DNA from: a virus
IMG/VR virus record: IMGVR_UViG_3300010397_000042
Coordinates: 25,012 to 89,011 of that record
Reading direction: 5' to 3' (one strand)
DNA length: 64,000 bases
The notes under the pieces were generated by a model. That model was not told where the DNA came from, ran no database searches, and worked only from the letters and a program-made list of their open reading frames with translations. A program made the position numbers and the translations under genes. Positions 36,518 to 45,488 of this stretch are shown piece by piece (the first letter of the stretch is position 1; each line of letters starts with the position of its first letter).

Positions 36518-37119
36518 AACCTAGTGAATCCCTCAAGGAACAGCGCCCTGCGCTGGTCCATAATGAGGACTTGATGCATGGGTACGACGATCGTACCCCT
36601 CTCGGCCCGCCACCCGCGAAGTACACGGCAGCGGTTCACGAGAAGATTTGTGACGAACTGAAGAAGGGTCAGAGCAAGCGGGCAGCCGCAGCTCGCGCCG
36701 GCATTACCGAGGCCACTCTACATGACTGGCTCAAGCGGGGCCGGGACGGCGATCCTCACCTCTGGCAGTTTGCCGAGGATGTCGAGATTGCCCAGCATCT
36801 GTTCGAGGCAGGAGCGGTGGAAACCATCACCGCAAGTGCTCTGAGTCAGGAACCTGACAAGCAGAGTTCCGAAGATGCGAAGTGGATGCTCGAACGCACA
36901 CGATCTGATGCGTTCTCGAAGCAGGTGAAAACCACCGTTGAAAACCAAATCAGAGACTTCATGATTAGGCTCGAGGCTGCACTCGACGAGCGCACCTTCG
37001 CCAAGGTCCTAGCTGTCTACCTGGGCCAGGCACTGCCGGCCGAGTTGGAAGTAGTAGGGATTCTGCCCGAAAATGGCAGCACGGAAGAGACAGACGAAAA
37101 CGCCGAAGAACTCGGCTGA
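36514..37119 (+). CDS. Terminase small subunit
   Basis: 201 residues from GTG 36514 (GTGA overlap). HTH near residues 50-75 (KKGQSKRAAAARAGITEATL, then HDWLKRGRDGD) is typical of small terminase subunits that bind the packaging site; the rest is helical, as for the oligomerisation region. Next to the large subunit. Confidence 0.82.
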   Translation: MKPSESLKEQRPALVHNEDLMHGYDDRTPLGPPPAKYTAAVHEKICDELKKGQSKRAAAARAGITEATLHDWLKRGRDGDPHLWQFAEDVEIAQHLFEAGAVETITASALSQEPDKQSSEDAKWMLERTRSDAFSKQVKTTVENQIRDFMIRLEAALDERTFAKVLAVYLGQALPAELEVVGILPENGSTEETDENAEELG

Positions 37120-38476
37120 GAGCGCTCTCGCTCGCTACGCAAAAGAAAGATACGCAGCATTACAGGATAAGACGAGAGGGAATCTAGCAGACCTCCCGCT
37201 CTTCGACTTCCTGACGACGACCTCGCCACATCTTTGTCGTCCGGAGCATCTGGTCTCAGTCGTTCCGTACATGGAGGCACTCGACGAGTCGCCTCAGGCC
37301 TTCGCGCTGTCGGCGCCACCGCGGCACGGTAAGAGCGTTCTGGTCAATCATCTCTGCGCTCGGCAGATGATTCGACATCCGGGACTCAAGGTCGCTTACG
37401 GGTGCTACTCTCTCGACCTCGCAGGCTTCAACAGCCTCGAAGTCAAAGACATCCTTATCGCGAACAACGTCGAGCTCGACCGGAACCAGAATTCCAAGGA
37501 AGAGTGGCGACTCGAGAACGGAAGCGTCTTCAAGTGCGTCGCCCCCGGATCAGGCTTCACGGGTCGCGGAGCAGACCTCATCATCATCGATGACCCTTAC
37601 AAGGGTCGAACCGAAGCCGAGTCAGGACGCATCCGAGATGCCACGTGGTCCTGGTTCACCGCCGTCGCTATTACGCGACGTAGTCCTAACGCTTCCGTCA
37701 TAGTCACTCACACTCGATGGACGGTTGACGATCTCATCGGAAAGGTCACCAAAGAACACGGGTGGCCCTACGTGAATCTGCAGGCCATCAATGATCAGAG
37801 CGATGCGCTCTGGCCCAACGAATGGCCGCTCGATAAGCTTCTCGAGATCAAGTCCCTCATCGGTCCTTACGAGTGGCACTCGCTCTACATGGGCGAACCC
37901 AGACCTCGTGGCGGAGCGGTGTTCGGGGATCCCAGTCCTTGCTCAAAGGAAGACTGGCCGACGGCGTTCGACAAGATCGTCATCGGAATCGACTGCGCGT
38001 ACACGAAGAAGACCCACTCAGACTGGTCAGTCGCCGTTGTACTCGGAGTCAAAGACGGTATTCACTACATCCTCGAAGTTGTTCGCAAGCAGTGCGAGGC
38101 TCCCGAGTTCGAGAGCATTCTTCGAGGTCTTCGATTCAAGTACGGCAACCCGCCGATCTACTGGTACGTGGGTGGTCAAGAAAAAGTCATCGCTGACTTC
38201 TTCATCAACCGCGGTGTTCCGGTCAAGGCGATTCCCGCCAAGGACGACAAGTTCGTTCGTGCACAAGCGGTGGCTGCAGCATGGAATGCACACCGTGTAA
38301 TGGTTCCTGCGGAAGACCAGCGATGGAGCCGCGACTTTCTTTCTGAGGTCTTATTGTTCACGGGTCTCGATGACCCTCACGACGACCAGGTTGACGCTCT
38401 CGCTTCGGCCTTCATTCCTTCGGCTTCTAAGCGCGTTGTTCGCGGCAACCTGACGACTCAGCTTCTTTCGTACTGA
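37073..38476 (+). CDS. Terminase large subunit
   Basis: 467 residues. ATPase-nuclease that pumps DNA into the capsid. Walker A-like APPRHGKS (about 80-87), Walker B LIIIDDP (about 169-175), coupling motif VIVTHTRW; nuclease acids in GIDCAYT (about 305) and HDDQVDALASAF. It overlaps the small subunit gene by 47 bases; no clear ribosome site. Confidence 0.92.
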   Translation: MAARKRQTKTPKNSAESALARYAKERYAALQDKTRGNLADLPLFDFLTTTSPHLCRPEHLVSVVPYMEALDESPQAFALSAPPRHGKSVLVNHLCARQMIRHPGLKVAYGCYSLDLAGFNSLEVKDILIANNVELDRNQNSKEEWRLENGSVFKCVAPGSGFTGRGADLIIIDDPYKGRTEAESGRIRDATWSWFTAVAITRRSPNASVIVTHTRWTVDDLIGKVTKEHGWPYVNLQAINDQSDALWPNEWPLDKLLEIKSLIGPYEWHSLYMGEPRPRGGAVFGDPSPCSKEDWPTAFDKIVIGIDCAYTKKTHSDWSVAVVLGVKDGIHYILEVVRKQCEAPEFESILRGLRFKYGNPPIYWYVGGQEKVIADFFINRGVPVKAIPAKDDKFVRAQAVAAAWNAHRVMVPAEDQRWSRDFLSEVLLFTGLDDPHDDQVDALASAFIPSASKRVVRGNLTTQLLSY

Positions 38477-38487
38477 TAGACTCTATG
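38474..38487 (+). promoter_or_regulatory. Operator-like element at the portal start
   Basis: TGATAGACTCTATG: same pattern as 24679 and 6570, with the terminase TGA at its left end and the portal ATG at its right end. As a promoter it would start downstream of the ATG, so an operator role or chance is more likely. Confidence 0.35.
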
Positions 38488-40086
38488 AAACTTGGAACAT
38501 TAGATCAGAAGCATAGCTCCTATGATGCTGATCGCTGGTGCCAAGTAGAGGCTCTTGCGAAGGGTGGCAAGAAGTTCCGAGAACATATCGGCTGCTTTCT
38601 TCCGCAGAACCCTGTCGAGCCGGAAGAGATCTACTTCCAACGACGATCGCAGGCTCACTACCGATCGTACATGGGAAGTATTATCAACCTGTATGTAGGT
38701 TGGCTCTTTGCTTCCTCGTTTAGCGTCAAGCCCTACGAGCGTGGAACCGAGACTCCCGTCGCGGAAGTCGACAAGTTCTACGGCTTCTTTCAAGAAGACG
38801 TGGGTAACGAGACTCAGCTCAATGCGTTCATGCAGGAGCGCTTTCGAGGCGCCCTGACGAATCACAAATCGTACTGGCTGATCGAGTTGCCCAGCAACGA
38901 TGGTCAAGAAGCTGAGGATGCTGCGGACTACGAGCTTCGTGGTCTTGGTCGAGCAACTCTCAAGGCGATTGAACGCCATGAGATGTACGACTGGCAGGAA
39001 AACGAAGAGGGCGAGCTCCAGTGGGCAATCATCCATACGTGTTACGACGTACGCGAAAACTGGGCAGCTGATCGCGACACAACGGTCGAAACTTGGCGTG
39101 TCTACGATGACACTTACGTCTACACGTTCCAGCTGACATACAAGAAGGATGAGCGCCCGAAGGACGAGAATTTCGAAGTCCCTCAGGTCGGGGAGCCAGC
39201 AACTCACGGATTCAAGCGAGTCCCCATCGTCTGCATGCACATCCCGATGGAACTCACCATCGGCGAAGCGACATTCGATACTCAACTCGAGCATTTTCGA
39301 ATCGACAACGCGCTCTCCTGGTTGATTCGGCGTACCTGTTACGCACAACCGGTCTTCAACCTAGCCGACGGTGACGCACCCCCAAGGATGGGTGCTGGCT
39401 ACGCCATCTTGCTAGGCCCTGACGACAAGATTGGTTGGACGTCTCCCCCCGTTGCTCCATTCGATGTTCTTCAGAGCAACCTCGATAACAAGAGAGATGA
39501 GATCTACCGCATCGTCCACCAGATGGCTCAGGGGATGGACAACAACGCGGAGACGGTAGGACGTTCGGCAGACAGCAAAGAGATCGATGCTGCGGCCACA
39601 CGAATCATGCTCAACACGTACGGTGGATTCGTTAGCAAGACTATCGAAGAAACCTACGAGTTGATTAGCGAAGCACGCGGTGAGAAGAACTACGAATGGA
39701 GCGTAGAAGGCTTCTCCGGATACGACACAGCAACGGTGTCGACCCTCATCGCGAACGCAGGTCTCGCACGAGAGTTGGGAATTCCTAGCCAGACATTCCA
39801 AAAAGAGTTGTGTACGAAAGTAGCACTGGCGCTTCATCCCGAAGCTGACCAGCGCGTCAAGGACACCATCCGAGACGAGATCAACAACGCTAAGTTTGTC
39901 GTGAGTAGTACTCCGGCGAGCTCGCTGTTGGACGACGCTCAAACCGCGAAGGCTGAACTTGATCGAGCGAAGGCTGCCTCCGAGCCAGTCAAAGCCAAAG
40001 CGGCAATGACTACGGCTAATGCGTCTATGACGACGGCAAAGAAGCCTACGCCCAAGCCCGCATCACGACCTGGATCTCCCAGGTAA
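38485..40086 (+). CDS. Portal protein
   Basis: 533 residues. Follows the terminase and resembles DUF4055-like portal proteins (YFQRRSQAHYRSYMGSIINL, WSVEGFSGYD, ATRIMLNTYGGFVSKTIEET). Forms the dodecameric ring at the capsid vertex. Long Lys/Ala/Thr-rich C-terminal tail (about 480-533). No ribosome site precedes ATG 38485. Confidence 0.85.
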   Translation: MKLGTLDQKHSSYDADRWCQVEALAKGGKKFREHIGCFLPQNPVEPEEIYFQRRSQAHYRSYMGSIINLYVGWLFASSFSVKPYERGTETPVAEVDKFYGFFQEDVGNETQLNAFMQERFRGALTNHKSYWLIELPSNDGQEAEDAADYELRGLGRATLKAIERHEMYDWQENEEGELQWAIIHTCYDVRENWAADRDTTVETWRVYDDTYVYTFQLTYKKDERPKDENFEVPQVGEPATHGFKRVPIVCMHIPMELTIGEATFDTQLEHFRIDNALSWLIRRTCYAQPVFNLADGDAPPRMGAGYAILLGPDDKIGWTSPPVAPFDVLQSNLDNKRDEIYRIVHQMAQGMDNNAETVGRSADSKEIDAAATRIMLNTYGGFVSKTIEETYELISEARGEKNYEWSVEGFSGYDTATVSTLIANAGLARELGIPSQTFQKELCTKVALALHPEADQRVKDTIRDEINNAKFVVSSTPASSLLDDAQTAKAELDRAKAASEPVKAKAAMTTANASMTTAKKPTPKPASRPGSPR

Positions 40087-40110
40087 AACCAGCACACGGC
40101 GCACTGGTTT
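40086..40110 (+). terminator. Hairpin after the portal gene
   Basis: AAACCAG...CTGGTTT, 7-bp stem, 11-base loop, no T-run. Possible attenuator or mRNA processing site. Confidence 0.35.
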
Positions 40111-40165
40111 CAAAGCGCTGCACCTCAATCGGTAGTCCACGGCGGACAACCGAAAAGGAGTTCAC

Positions 40166-40894
40166 ATGCCGAACGAGAACGACGACGGCTCGCAGAATCC
40201 GTCAGAACCTAGATACGTTACCGAAGATCAAATCGGTAATATCGTAAACTCCGCTCTTACTGCACGCTTTCCAAAGCTGCTTGGTCCGGCACTCGATGCT
40301 GCGCTCAAGCCGATTCTGGACAAGCTGAGTGCCCCTCCGCCAGCACCTCCGTCTGATGACGAGGGAACGACGAAGAAGGGAAAGCAAAACCCCGAGCTTC
40401 TTGCCATGGCGCAGAAACTCGAGGAGATGCAAAAGGAACTGAAAGTACGCGACGAACGCGTAGCCGCGGCCGAAAAGAAAGGTCGTGAAGACAAGGCATT
40501 TGCAGATTTGCGTGCCGGTCTCGAAGGCAAGGTTCGACCCGAGCTGCTTGGCATGCTCGTCGAAAACCTCTTTCACGTTCAGAAGCGAGTCGAATTCGAC
40601 GACCAGGGAACACCGCTCTTCAAGACGAGTCGAGTGCCGTATACCGGCGCAGACCCCGAAGAGTTGAGACTTCCTCTCGGTGCTGGAGTCGAGGACTTCC
40701 TCAAGAGCGAAGCCGCCAAACCATTTTTGCCCGCACCTAATCCTGGTGCTGGAGCAGGCCCACTTCCGAAACGCGGTCCATCTCCCAATCCGGGGGGAAC
40801 CGACTTTTCAAAACCCGCCACGACCGAAGCCGAAAAGACTCGTCGCGCAATGGAGCGCGAACGAATCGCAAAAGAACGACTCGGTCAACGATAA
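40166..40894 (+). CDS. Capsid scaffolding protein
   Basis: 242 residues between portal and capsid. Coiled coil at about 80-125 (MAQKLEEMQKELKVRDERVA), Pro/Gly-rich C-terminus, basic end: classic scaffold composition. AAAAGGAG precedes ATG 40166. No protease domain seen. Confidence 0.75.
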   Translation: MPNENDDGSQNPSEPRYVTEDQIGNIVNSALTARFPKLLGPALDAALKPILDKLSAPPPAPPSDDEGTTKKGKQNPELLAMAQKLEEMQKELKVRDERVAAAEKKGREDKAFADLRAGLEGKVRPELLGMLVENLFHVQKRVEFDDQGTPLFKTSRVPYTGADPEELRLPLGAGVEDFLKSEAAKPFLPAPNPGAGAGPLPKRGPSPNPGGTDFSKPATTEAEKTRRAMERERIAKERLGQR

Positions 40895-40897
40895 TTC

Positions 40898-40912
40898 GGG
40901 GTCTCAAACCCC
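40898..40912 (+). other. Hairpin before the capsid gene
   Basis: GGGGT-ctcaa-ACCCC; a second palindrome CCCATATGGG follows at 40921-40930. They sit in the 55-base gap before the capsid gene, which has no recognisable ribosome site. Confidence 0.4.
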
Positions 40913-40949
40913 ATAACAACACCCATATGGGGATTACCTAACTTATAAA

Positions 40950-41984
40950 ATGAGTACTGATTCCGTTACCACGCTTTCTTTGGTTACGCTCGCCCAGGAG
41001 TACCGCGGCGATGTCGTCAAGCAGATCAACCGTACCTGTGCGTCTCTGCGGATGCTCCGGATCGTTCCCGGTGCCGGCAAGAACATTGCCTGGGCACCCG
41101 AGGGCGACGGTGCGCTCGCTGAGAACTACAACGAGGGTGACGACGCTGAGAACTTCGCGCAGGACTCGCAGGCAGCTGCGTATCTTCCGTGGGGACTCTA
41201 TCGGTCGAACATCCACATCACGTCGCTCGCGATGGACGGTGCCGTCACGACGATGACGCCAGAGGGCAACCGCCAGCTCTGGGCGCGCGCGGTCACGAAC
41301 AACTCCGCGAAGCTCGCTAGCAAGATCAACTTGGAGTGCTTCGTGGGCCCCGGTACCGGGACGCGCATGGCGGGTCTCGAGGTTGCCATCGCTGACGACA
41401 ACACGTACGCCACGATGGACCGCACCAGCACGGACCCCGACCTGTCGTACTTCCAGTCGACGGTTGTGGATCCCGGTTCGGACACGCAGATCAGCTTCAA
41501 GCTGATTCGTGACGACCTCCGCAAGATCTTCGAGAAGTGCGGTATGCAGCCTGACATGGCGCCATGCAGTCCGGCGGTCTTCGCCGAGATTGGTGCGCTG
41601 TTCGATAACACGCGGCGTCAGGTTCAGTCGGTGACTGGTCCGCGCGGCGAGATCACGCTCGACTTCGGCTTCCAGGCTCTCGAGGTTGACGGCTGCGTCT
41701 TCTATCGCGACAAGGACTGCACGGCGAAAGCGGTTTACTACCTCAACAGCGCGCATGTTGAGATCCAGTACCTCCCGAGCGCATCGCAAGCGATGCTGAT
41801 CGAGGCGGCTGGTGGTGAGGTCACGGCGGACGACGGCTTCGGCTCGGTTCCCCTCGGCTTCAAGTACGAGATGCTCGCAAAGACGGGCCCCTCCGAGAAG
41901 GCTGAGATCCTCTGGACGGGTAACCTCGTGGTTGACCGCCCGAACACCTGCGGCAAGCGCCTTCACGTTGCGGTGGCGAGCTAA
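40950..41984 (+). CDS. Major capsid protein
   Basis: 344 residues; HK97-fold capsid by position and composition: starts TTLSLVTLAQEYRGDVV, spine and P-domain with many Ala/Val, and closing LWTGNLVVDRPNTCGK. Codon use is visibly G/C-ending and strongly biased, as for a highly expressed gene. No Shine-Dalgarno before ATG 40950 (sequence ACTTATAAA). Confidence 0.85.
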   Translation: MSTDSVTTLSLVTLAQEYRGDVVKQINRTCASLRMLRIVPGAGKNIAWAPEGDGALAENYNEGDDAENFAQDSQAAAYLPWGLYRSNIHITSLAMDGAVTTMTPEGNRQLWARAVTNNSAKLASKINLECFVGPGTGTRMAGLEVAIADDNTYATMDRTSTDPDLSYFQSTVVDPGSDTQISFKLIRDDLRKIFEKCGMQPDMAPCSPAVFAEIGALFDNTRRQVQSVTGPRGEITLDFGFQALEVDGCVFYRDKDCTAKAVYYLNSAHVEIQYLPSASQAMLIEAAGGEVTADDGFGSVPLGFKYEMLAKTGPSEKAEILWTGNLVVDRPNTCGKRLHVAVAS

Positions 41985-41989
41985 TTCAC

Positions 41990-42568
41990 ATGGCAACTGT
42001 TATCCGTAACACTGCGCCCGAGCTGACTCAGCTTGCGGACGCACACAATCAGATGAAGGACAGCCTCGTCGCGGAACTCCGCGGTGTGCTGACCGACCTC
42101 GCCGCCGTTGCAGCAGACGGTGATGTCAACGTAACGACGACCTTCACCGCCTTCGGGTCGCACAACGACAAGAGCGAAGTTCTTGTCACTGGCGACGACG
42201 CAGACGGTGGTGCTGAGGACGACGGCCTCCAAGGCTGCATCGACCTCGCGAATGAGCTCAAGGCTGTCTACAACTTCCATGTTGCAGACACGCTGGCCCA
42301 CAAGGTCGCCGGTTCTCCGGTGACCACGGCAAAGGCACACGACCTCGATACGGTGAAGACGCTCGCGGCTGCGATCCGTACAGCATACGAGGCACATCGT
42401 CAGTCGACGACTTACCACTATGTGGCGGACTCGACGAACACGATCTCGGCTTCCTCGACGTCGACGCTCGCTGATGTGGTCACTCTCGTGAACGAGCTCA
42501 AGGCAGATCTCAATGCTCACATGGGCTCAGGTCCAACCATGAAGTCCATTCGATTGGTGGGTGCCTAA
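41990..42568 (+). CDS. Probable capsid decoration / head fibre-like protein
   Basis: 192 residues with three repeats of a helix type: LANELKAVYNFHVADTLAHK, IRTAYEAHRQSTTYHYVADS, VNELKADLNAHMGSGP. Ends IRLVGA. Such ELKADLNAHxxS repeats occur in structural proteins after the capsid gene in related phages. Role inferred from position. Confidence 0.6.
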   Translation: MATVIRNTAPELTQLADAHNQMKDSLVAELRGVLTDLAAVAADGDVNVTTTFTAFGSHNDKSEVLVTGDDADGGAEDDGLQGCIDLANELKAVYNFHVADTLAHKVAGSPVTTAKAHDLDTVKTLAAAIRTAYEAHRQSTTYHYVADSTNTISASSTSTLADVVTLVNELKADLNAHMGSGPTMKSIRLVGA

Positions 42569-42783
42569 TGGATAACCAAGCTCGTCTCGACTTCATCTTC
42601 GACGCGGTCGATGCTCTCGAACTCGAGGAAGATGAGAAGACCGCCCTGATGTACGTTCTGAGCTCGATCCCGAGTGTCTCGATCGACGTCGATGGTGTGA
42701 TGTCGTTCACCGACGCTGCCATCGCGGTCTGTCCCGACCTCTCGTCGACGTCCCAGACCATGCCCATCTTCACAGGCGGTTGA
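42568..42783 (+). CDS. Small acidic protein
   Basis: 71 residues, helical (FIFDAVDALELEEDEKTALM). Starts at the base where the previous stop ends; its own stop is inside the -35 of the HNH promoter. May be a head protein. Confidence 0.6.
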   Translation: MDNQARLDFIFDAVDALELEEDEKTALMYVLSSIPSVSIDVDGVMSFTDAAIAVCPDLSSTSQTMPIFTGG

Positions 42784-42808
42784 CACACTCTGAGTAACGG
42801 GTTATACT
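42780..42808 (+). promoter_or_regulatory. Leaderless-type promoter with operator core
   Basis: TTGACA (42780-42785), 17-base spacer starting CACTCTGAGT, TATACT (42803-42808). GTG 42815 follows after 6 bases. Only early-type promoter inside the structural region. Confidence 0.85.
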
Positions 42809-42814
42809 TATAGT

Positions 42815-43432
42815 GTGACCCTTACCTGTCCTATTTGTAGTGCTCAATTTGAGCGTGGCTTCAAAGCCTATCGCCAAAAATATTGTTGTCGATGTGGTCC
42901 TAAAAAGCGTGCCATCGATGAGTCTTGTTATCATCAAACTCATCGACAAGAAGCAAACCTAAGGGCGACTCAATGGCGAGACGCTAATCCAGAACGCTAC
43001 AAAACTGGACAAAAAGATTACTATCTGCGTTCAAAAGGCACGATAGCGGAACGTGCCCGTGAATGGCAGAGACACGAAAGAAATTGGGCAGGCAATCTTT
43101 GCAAGAATGCCAAATCAAGATCGAAGCGTGACAACTGTCCCTTCGATCTTGACCCTGAATTTCTAAGACAACTGTTTGAGAATCAAAATGGTATTTGTTA
43201 CTGGACCGGATTGCGGATGGTCCCTTCGAGGGAACCCAATGGTCCATGCAAGCCATCGATTGACAAACTGTCTCCAGAACATGGTTACACAAAAGGAAAT
43301 ATCGTACTAACCACGTGGTTCGCTAATCGAGCCCGAAATAATCTTCCGGTTGAGCAATTCCGCTCGCTTCTCCGGGAGCTTAGAGGGGCACTAGCAAATC
43401 ATGTTTACAGAGATGGAGAAGGCCCAAATTAG
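42815..43432 (+). CDS. HNH homing endonuclease-like protein
   Basis: 205 residues from a leaderless GTG. N-terminal zinc ribbon CPICSAQF...CCRCG, charged linker, then an HNH-like core: FENQNGICYWTG, PSIDKLSPEHGYTKGNI and VLTTWFANRARNNL. The DNA is A/T-richer than its neighbours and interrupts the head gene order, so this looks like a mobile freestanding endonuclease that cuts related phage genomes. Confidence 0.82.
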   Translation: MTLTCPICSAQFERGFKAYRQKYCCRCGPKKRAIDESCYHQTHRQEANLRATQWRDANPERYKTGQKDYYLRSKGTIAERAREWQRHERNWAGNLCKNAKSRSKRDNCPFDLDPEFLRQLFENQNGICYWTGLRMVPSREPNGPCKPSIDKLSPEHGYTKGNIVLTTWFANRARNNLPVEQFRSLLRELRGALANHVYRDGEGPN

Positions 43433-43802
43433 GCTATATTTGGGATATCCTGATCATTTTAGATATCGCCACACGCGACTCGAAAGCGTGCTTACCCGAC
43501 TCTCTCCCGAGTCGGAAGTTCTGGTTCAGAAGGCACTTGAAAATCTCGCTACAATCGAGAGTACGCTTCTCACCGCCGGTGGAGACGAAGCAGGCGTCAA
43601 ACGAGTCGATGAGATCTGGTTTGACAACGGCTGGCGACGAGCATCCGAGATCCGAAAGTCCGGACGAATGTACGTCACCAGAATCAGCATTATCACCGGT
43701 GTCCCAATCTACTCAGACGTCTTCGGACGGTCGGGATACCTCGGTGACAGTTTCACCAACGGCGGTTCGCGATACGGCGATGGATTCTTTGGCCTTGGAT
43801 GA
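43401..43802 (+). CDS. Head-completion/adaptor-like protein
   Basis: 133 residues; MEKAQIRLYLGYPDHFRYRH start and a Gly/Phe-rich end. Sits where head-tail adaptors lie. Overlaps the HNH gene by 32 bases, so the endonuclease arrived very near this gene's start. Confidence 0.6.
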   Translation: MFTEMEKAQIRLYLGYPDHFRYRHTRLESVLTRLSPESEVLVQKALENLATIESTLLTAGGDEAGVKRVDEIWFDNGWRRASEIRKSGRMYVTRISIITGVPIYSDVFGRSGYLGDSFTNGGSRYGDGFFGLG

Positions 43803-44239
43803 GCATTCGAACATCTCTGATCAAACTGGTAGATCGCTATCGAGCACTCACCGGACCTGACCATTTCGACCTTCGAACGAATCAGCTCACAATCCGCACT
43901 CGTAGATGGAGCGGTGGTCAGGTCGAGCTCGGCGATCCTATCGATTCCGATCTCGTCCTTCCTGCGATTTATCCGGTTAGGTATCTGACAGCCCATGAGT
44001 TGCGAACCGCTGCTGGTCGTTATGAGCTTGTCGATATTCTTGTTGATCACATCACTCCTTCGGATGGCAACGGCACGGGTTACACGCAAGAGCAACTCTA
44101 CCCGACGGTAACAGATAACGGGACCGAGATTATCTACATCCTGACCGGAACCCATGCAGGTGAATACCGATGCATGGATATCCGGACTTATCGGCCGTTT
44201 ACGTACCAGCTCGTCATTCGTCGTAGAGACCTCTCGTGA
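43799..44239 (+). CDS. Head-tail connector-like protein
   Basis: 146 residues, beta-rich; ATGA overlap upstream, GTGA downstream. Length and position fit a head-closure (stopper) protein; no decisive motif. Confidence 0.6.
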   Translation: MSIRTSLIKLVDRYRALTGPDHFDLRTNQLTIRTRRWSGGQVELGDPIDSDLVLPAIYPVRYLTAHELRTAAGRYELVDILVDHITPSDGNGTGYTQEQLYPTVTDNGTEIIYILTGTHAGEYRCMDIRTYRPFTYQLVIRRRDLS

Positions 44240-44844
44240 GCGAAAATAATATTCGCTGCACTCTTGAGGAACTTCCGAAACTGATTCAACAGCGTCTAGA
44301 CAACATTCAAAAGGCGGTGAATGTTGGGATGCGCTGGACAGCCGAGGATGCTGTTCCAATTGTTTCCGAAGCAGCTCCTAAAGCGTTTGGAGATCTTCGG
44401 GACTCGGTTCACGCGGTCCCGGGAGCTGTCCCAAAGCTTGTAGTCGATGCTCCACATGCAGCGGCCGTTGAGGTTGGTAGCTCTCCGCACACACCGGATA
44501 TCGAAGCTCTGATCGCTTGGGTGAAGCTTCGAGGTATGCAGTACCAGCGCGGACTGAACAAGATCAGTTCTCGTCGAGATGGGCCGACTACAAAGTATCA
44601 AGCGGCCAAAATAGGACGACAGCTCAACGCGAAAGTCATCAGGGCTTTCAATCTGGACGGAGTCGGTCCTGGCGGCGGTAAGGGACGTGTAAGTCCGATC
44701 GACGCGCCAACGGAATTAGCTCTCGAGATTGCCCATGCCATAGAAACCTATGGCACTCCGCCACACTGGTTCGTCCGAGGTTCATTACCTGCAATTGCGA
44801 AGATTCTCGATCGCGACATTCGTAAAGCACTGAAAGCCCTGTAA
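44236..44844 (+). CDS. HK97 gp10-like tail-completion protein
   Basis: 202 residues. The VDAPHAAAVEVGSSPHTP segment near residue 75 is the hallmark of HK97-gp10-like proteins. GTG start coupled to the upstream stop. Confidence 0.75.
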   Translation: MSENNIRCTLEELPKLIQQRLDNIQKAVNVGMRWTAEDAVPIVSEAAPKAFGDLRDSVHAVPGAVPKLVVDAPHAAAVEVGSSPHTPDIEALIAWVKLRGMQYQRGLNKISSRRDGPTTKYQAAKIGRQLNAKVIRAFNLDGVGPGGGKGRVSPIDAPTELALEIAHAIETYGTPPHWFVRGSLPAIAKILDRDIRKALKAL

Positions 44845-45485
44845 TGGCGGATCTTAGAGTTTCAATCCAGCAGGCAGGTGCCAACGCTCTCGCGACCTTT
44901 CTTACTACGAAACTGTCGTCAGATATCGTAATTGAATCGCGGTGGCCTTCTCCCGATAGGGTCAAGCCTTCTAAGATCATTACGATCTACCCTGCAGGTC
45001 GTCGAGTCGATACTCCGATCGATCTCCGAATCATTAGTAAGGAGAACGTTGGTGATCATGACGTGAGCGCAGTATGGCAGCTTGCAGCTTGTAAGCAGCC
45101 ATTTCAGATGGACGTCTGGGCCACTGCTGACGTTCTGCGCGATGACATGATGGCTCAGCTAGATGATGCACTTCATTCTGGCGAGTCTTCTCTTGGCGGA
45201 CTGTTTGCTCCTACGCCTGTAGGCATCGGAAGCCTTCTTCGTCTCGGAGATGGTTGGGAGAATGCAGGCACCATCGCGGACTTCGTATTCGAAGAACCGG
45301 ACTACATCATTGAATCAGATGCGGTCGGTCGATCCGTGTATCGCGCTCTGTTCAAAGGCAATGCCTACTTCATGCTGACGGTGACCACGCAAACGGCACG
45401 TCAGAAGGTTATCAACTTCAATCTTCGGCTTTCCGAAACGGACGAGATGTCTGATTTCGGCACTTACTCAACTCCTGAGGCTTAG
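44844..45485 (+). CDS. Tail terminator-like protein
   Basis: 213 residues directly before the sheath gene; alpha/beta with WQLAACKQPFQMDVWATADV. Position and length suit the terminator that ends the tail tube. Confidence 0.6.
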   Translation: MADLRVSIQQAGANALATFLTTKLSSDIVIESRWPSPDRVKPSKIITIYPAGRRVDTPIDLRIISKENVGDHDVSAVWQLAACKQPFQMDVWATADVLRDDMMAQLDDALHSGESSLGGLFAPTPVGIGSLLRLGDGWENAGTIADFVFEEPDYIIESDAVGRSVYRALFKGNAYFMLTVTTQTARQKVINFNLRLSETDEMSDFGTYSTPEA

Positions 45486-45488
45486 AGA

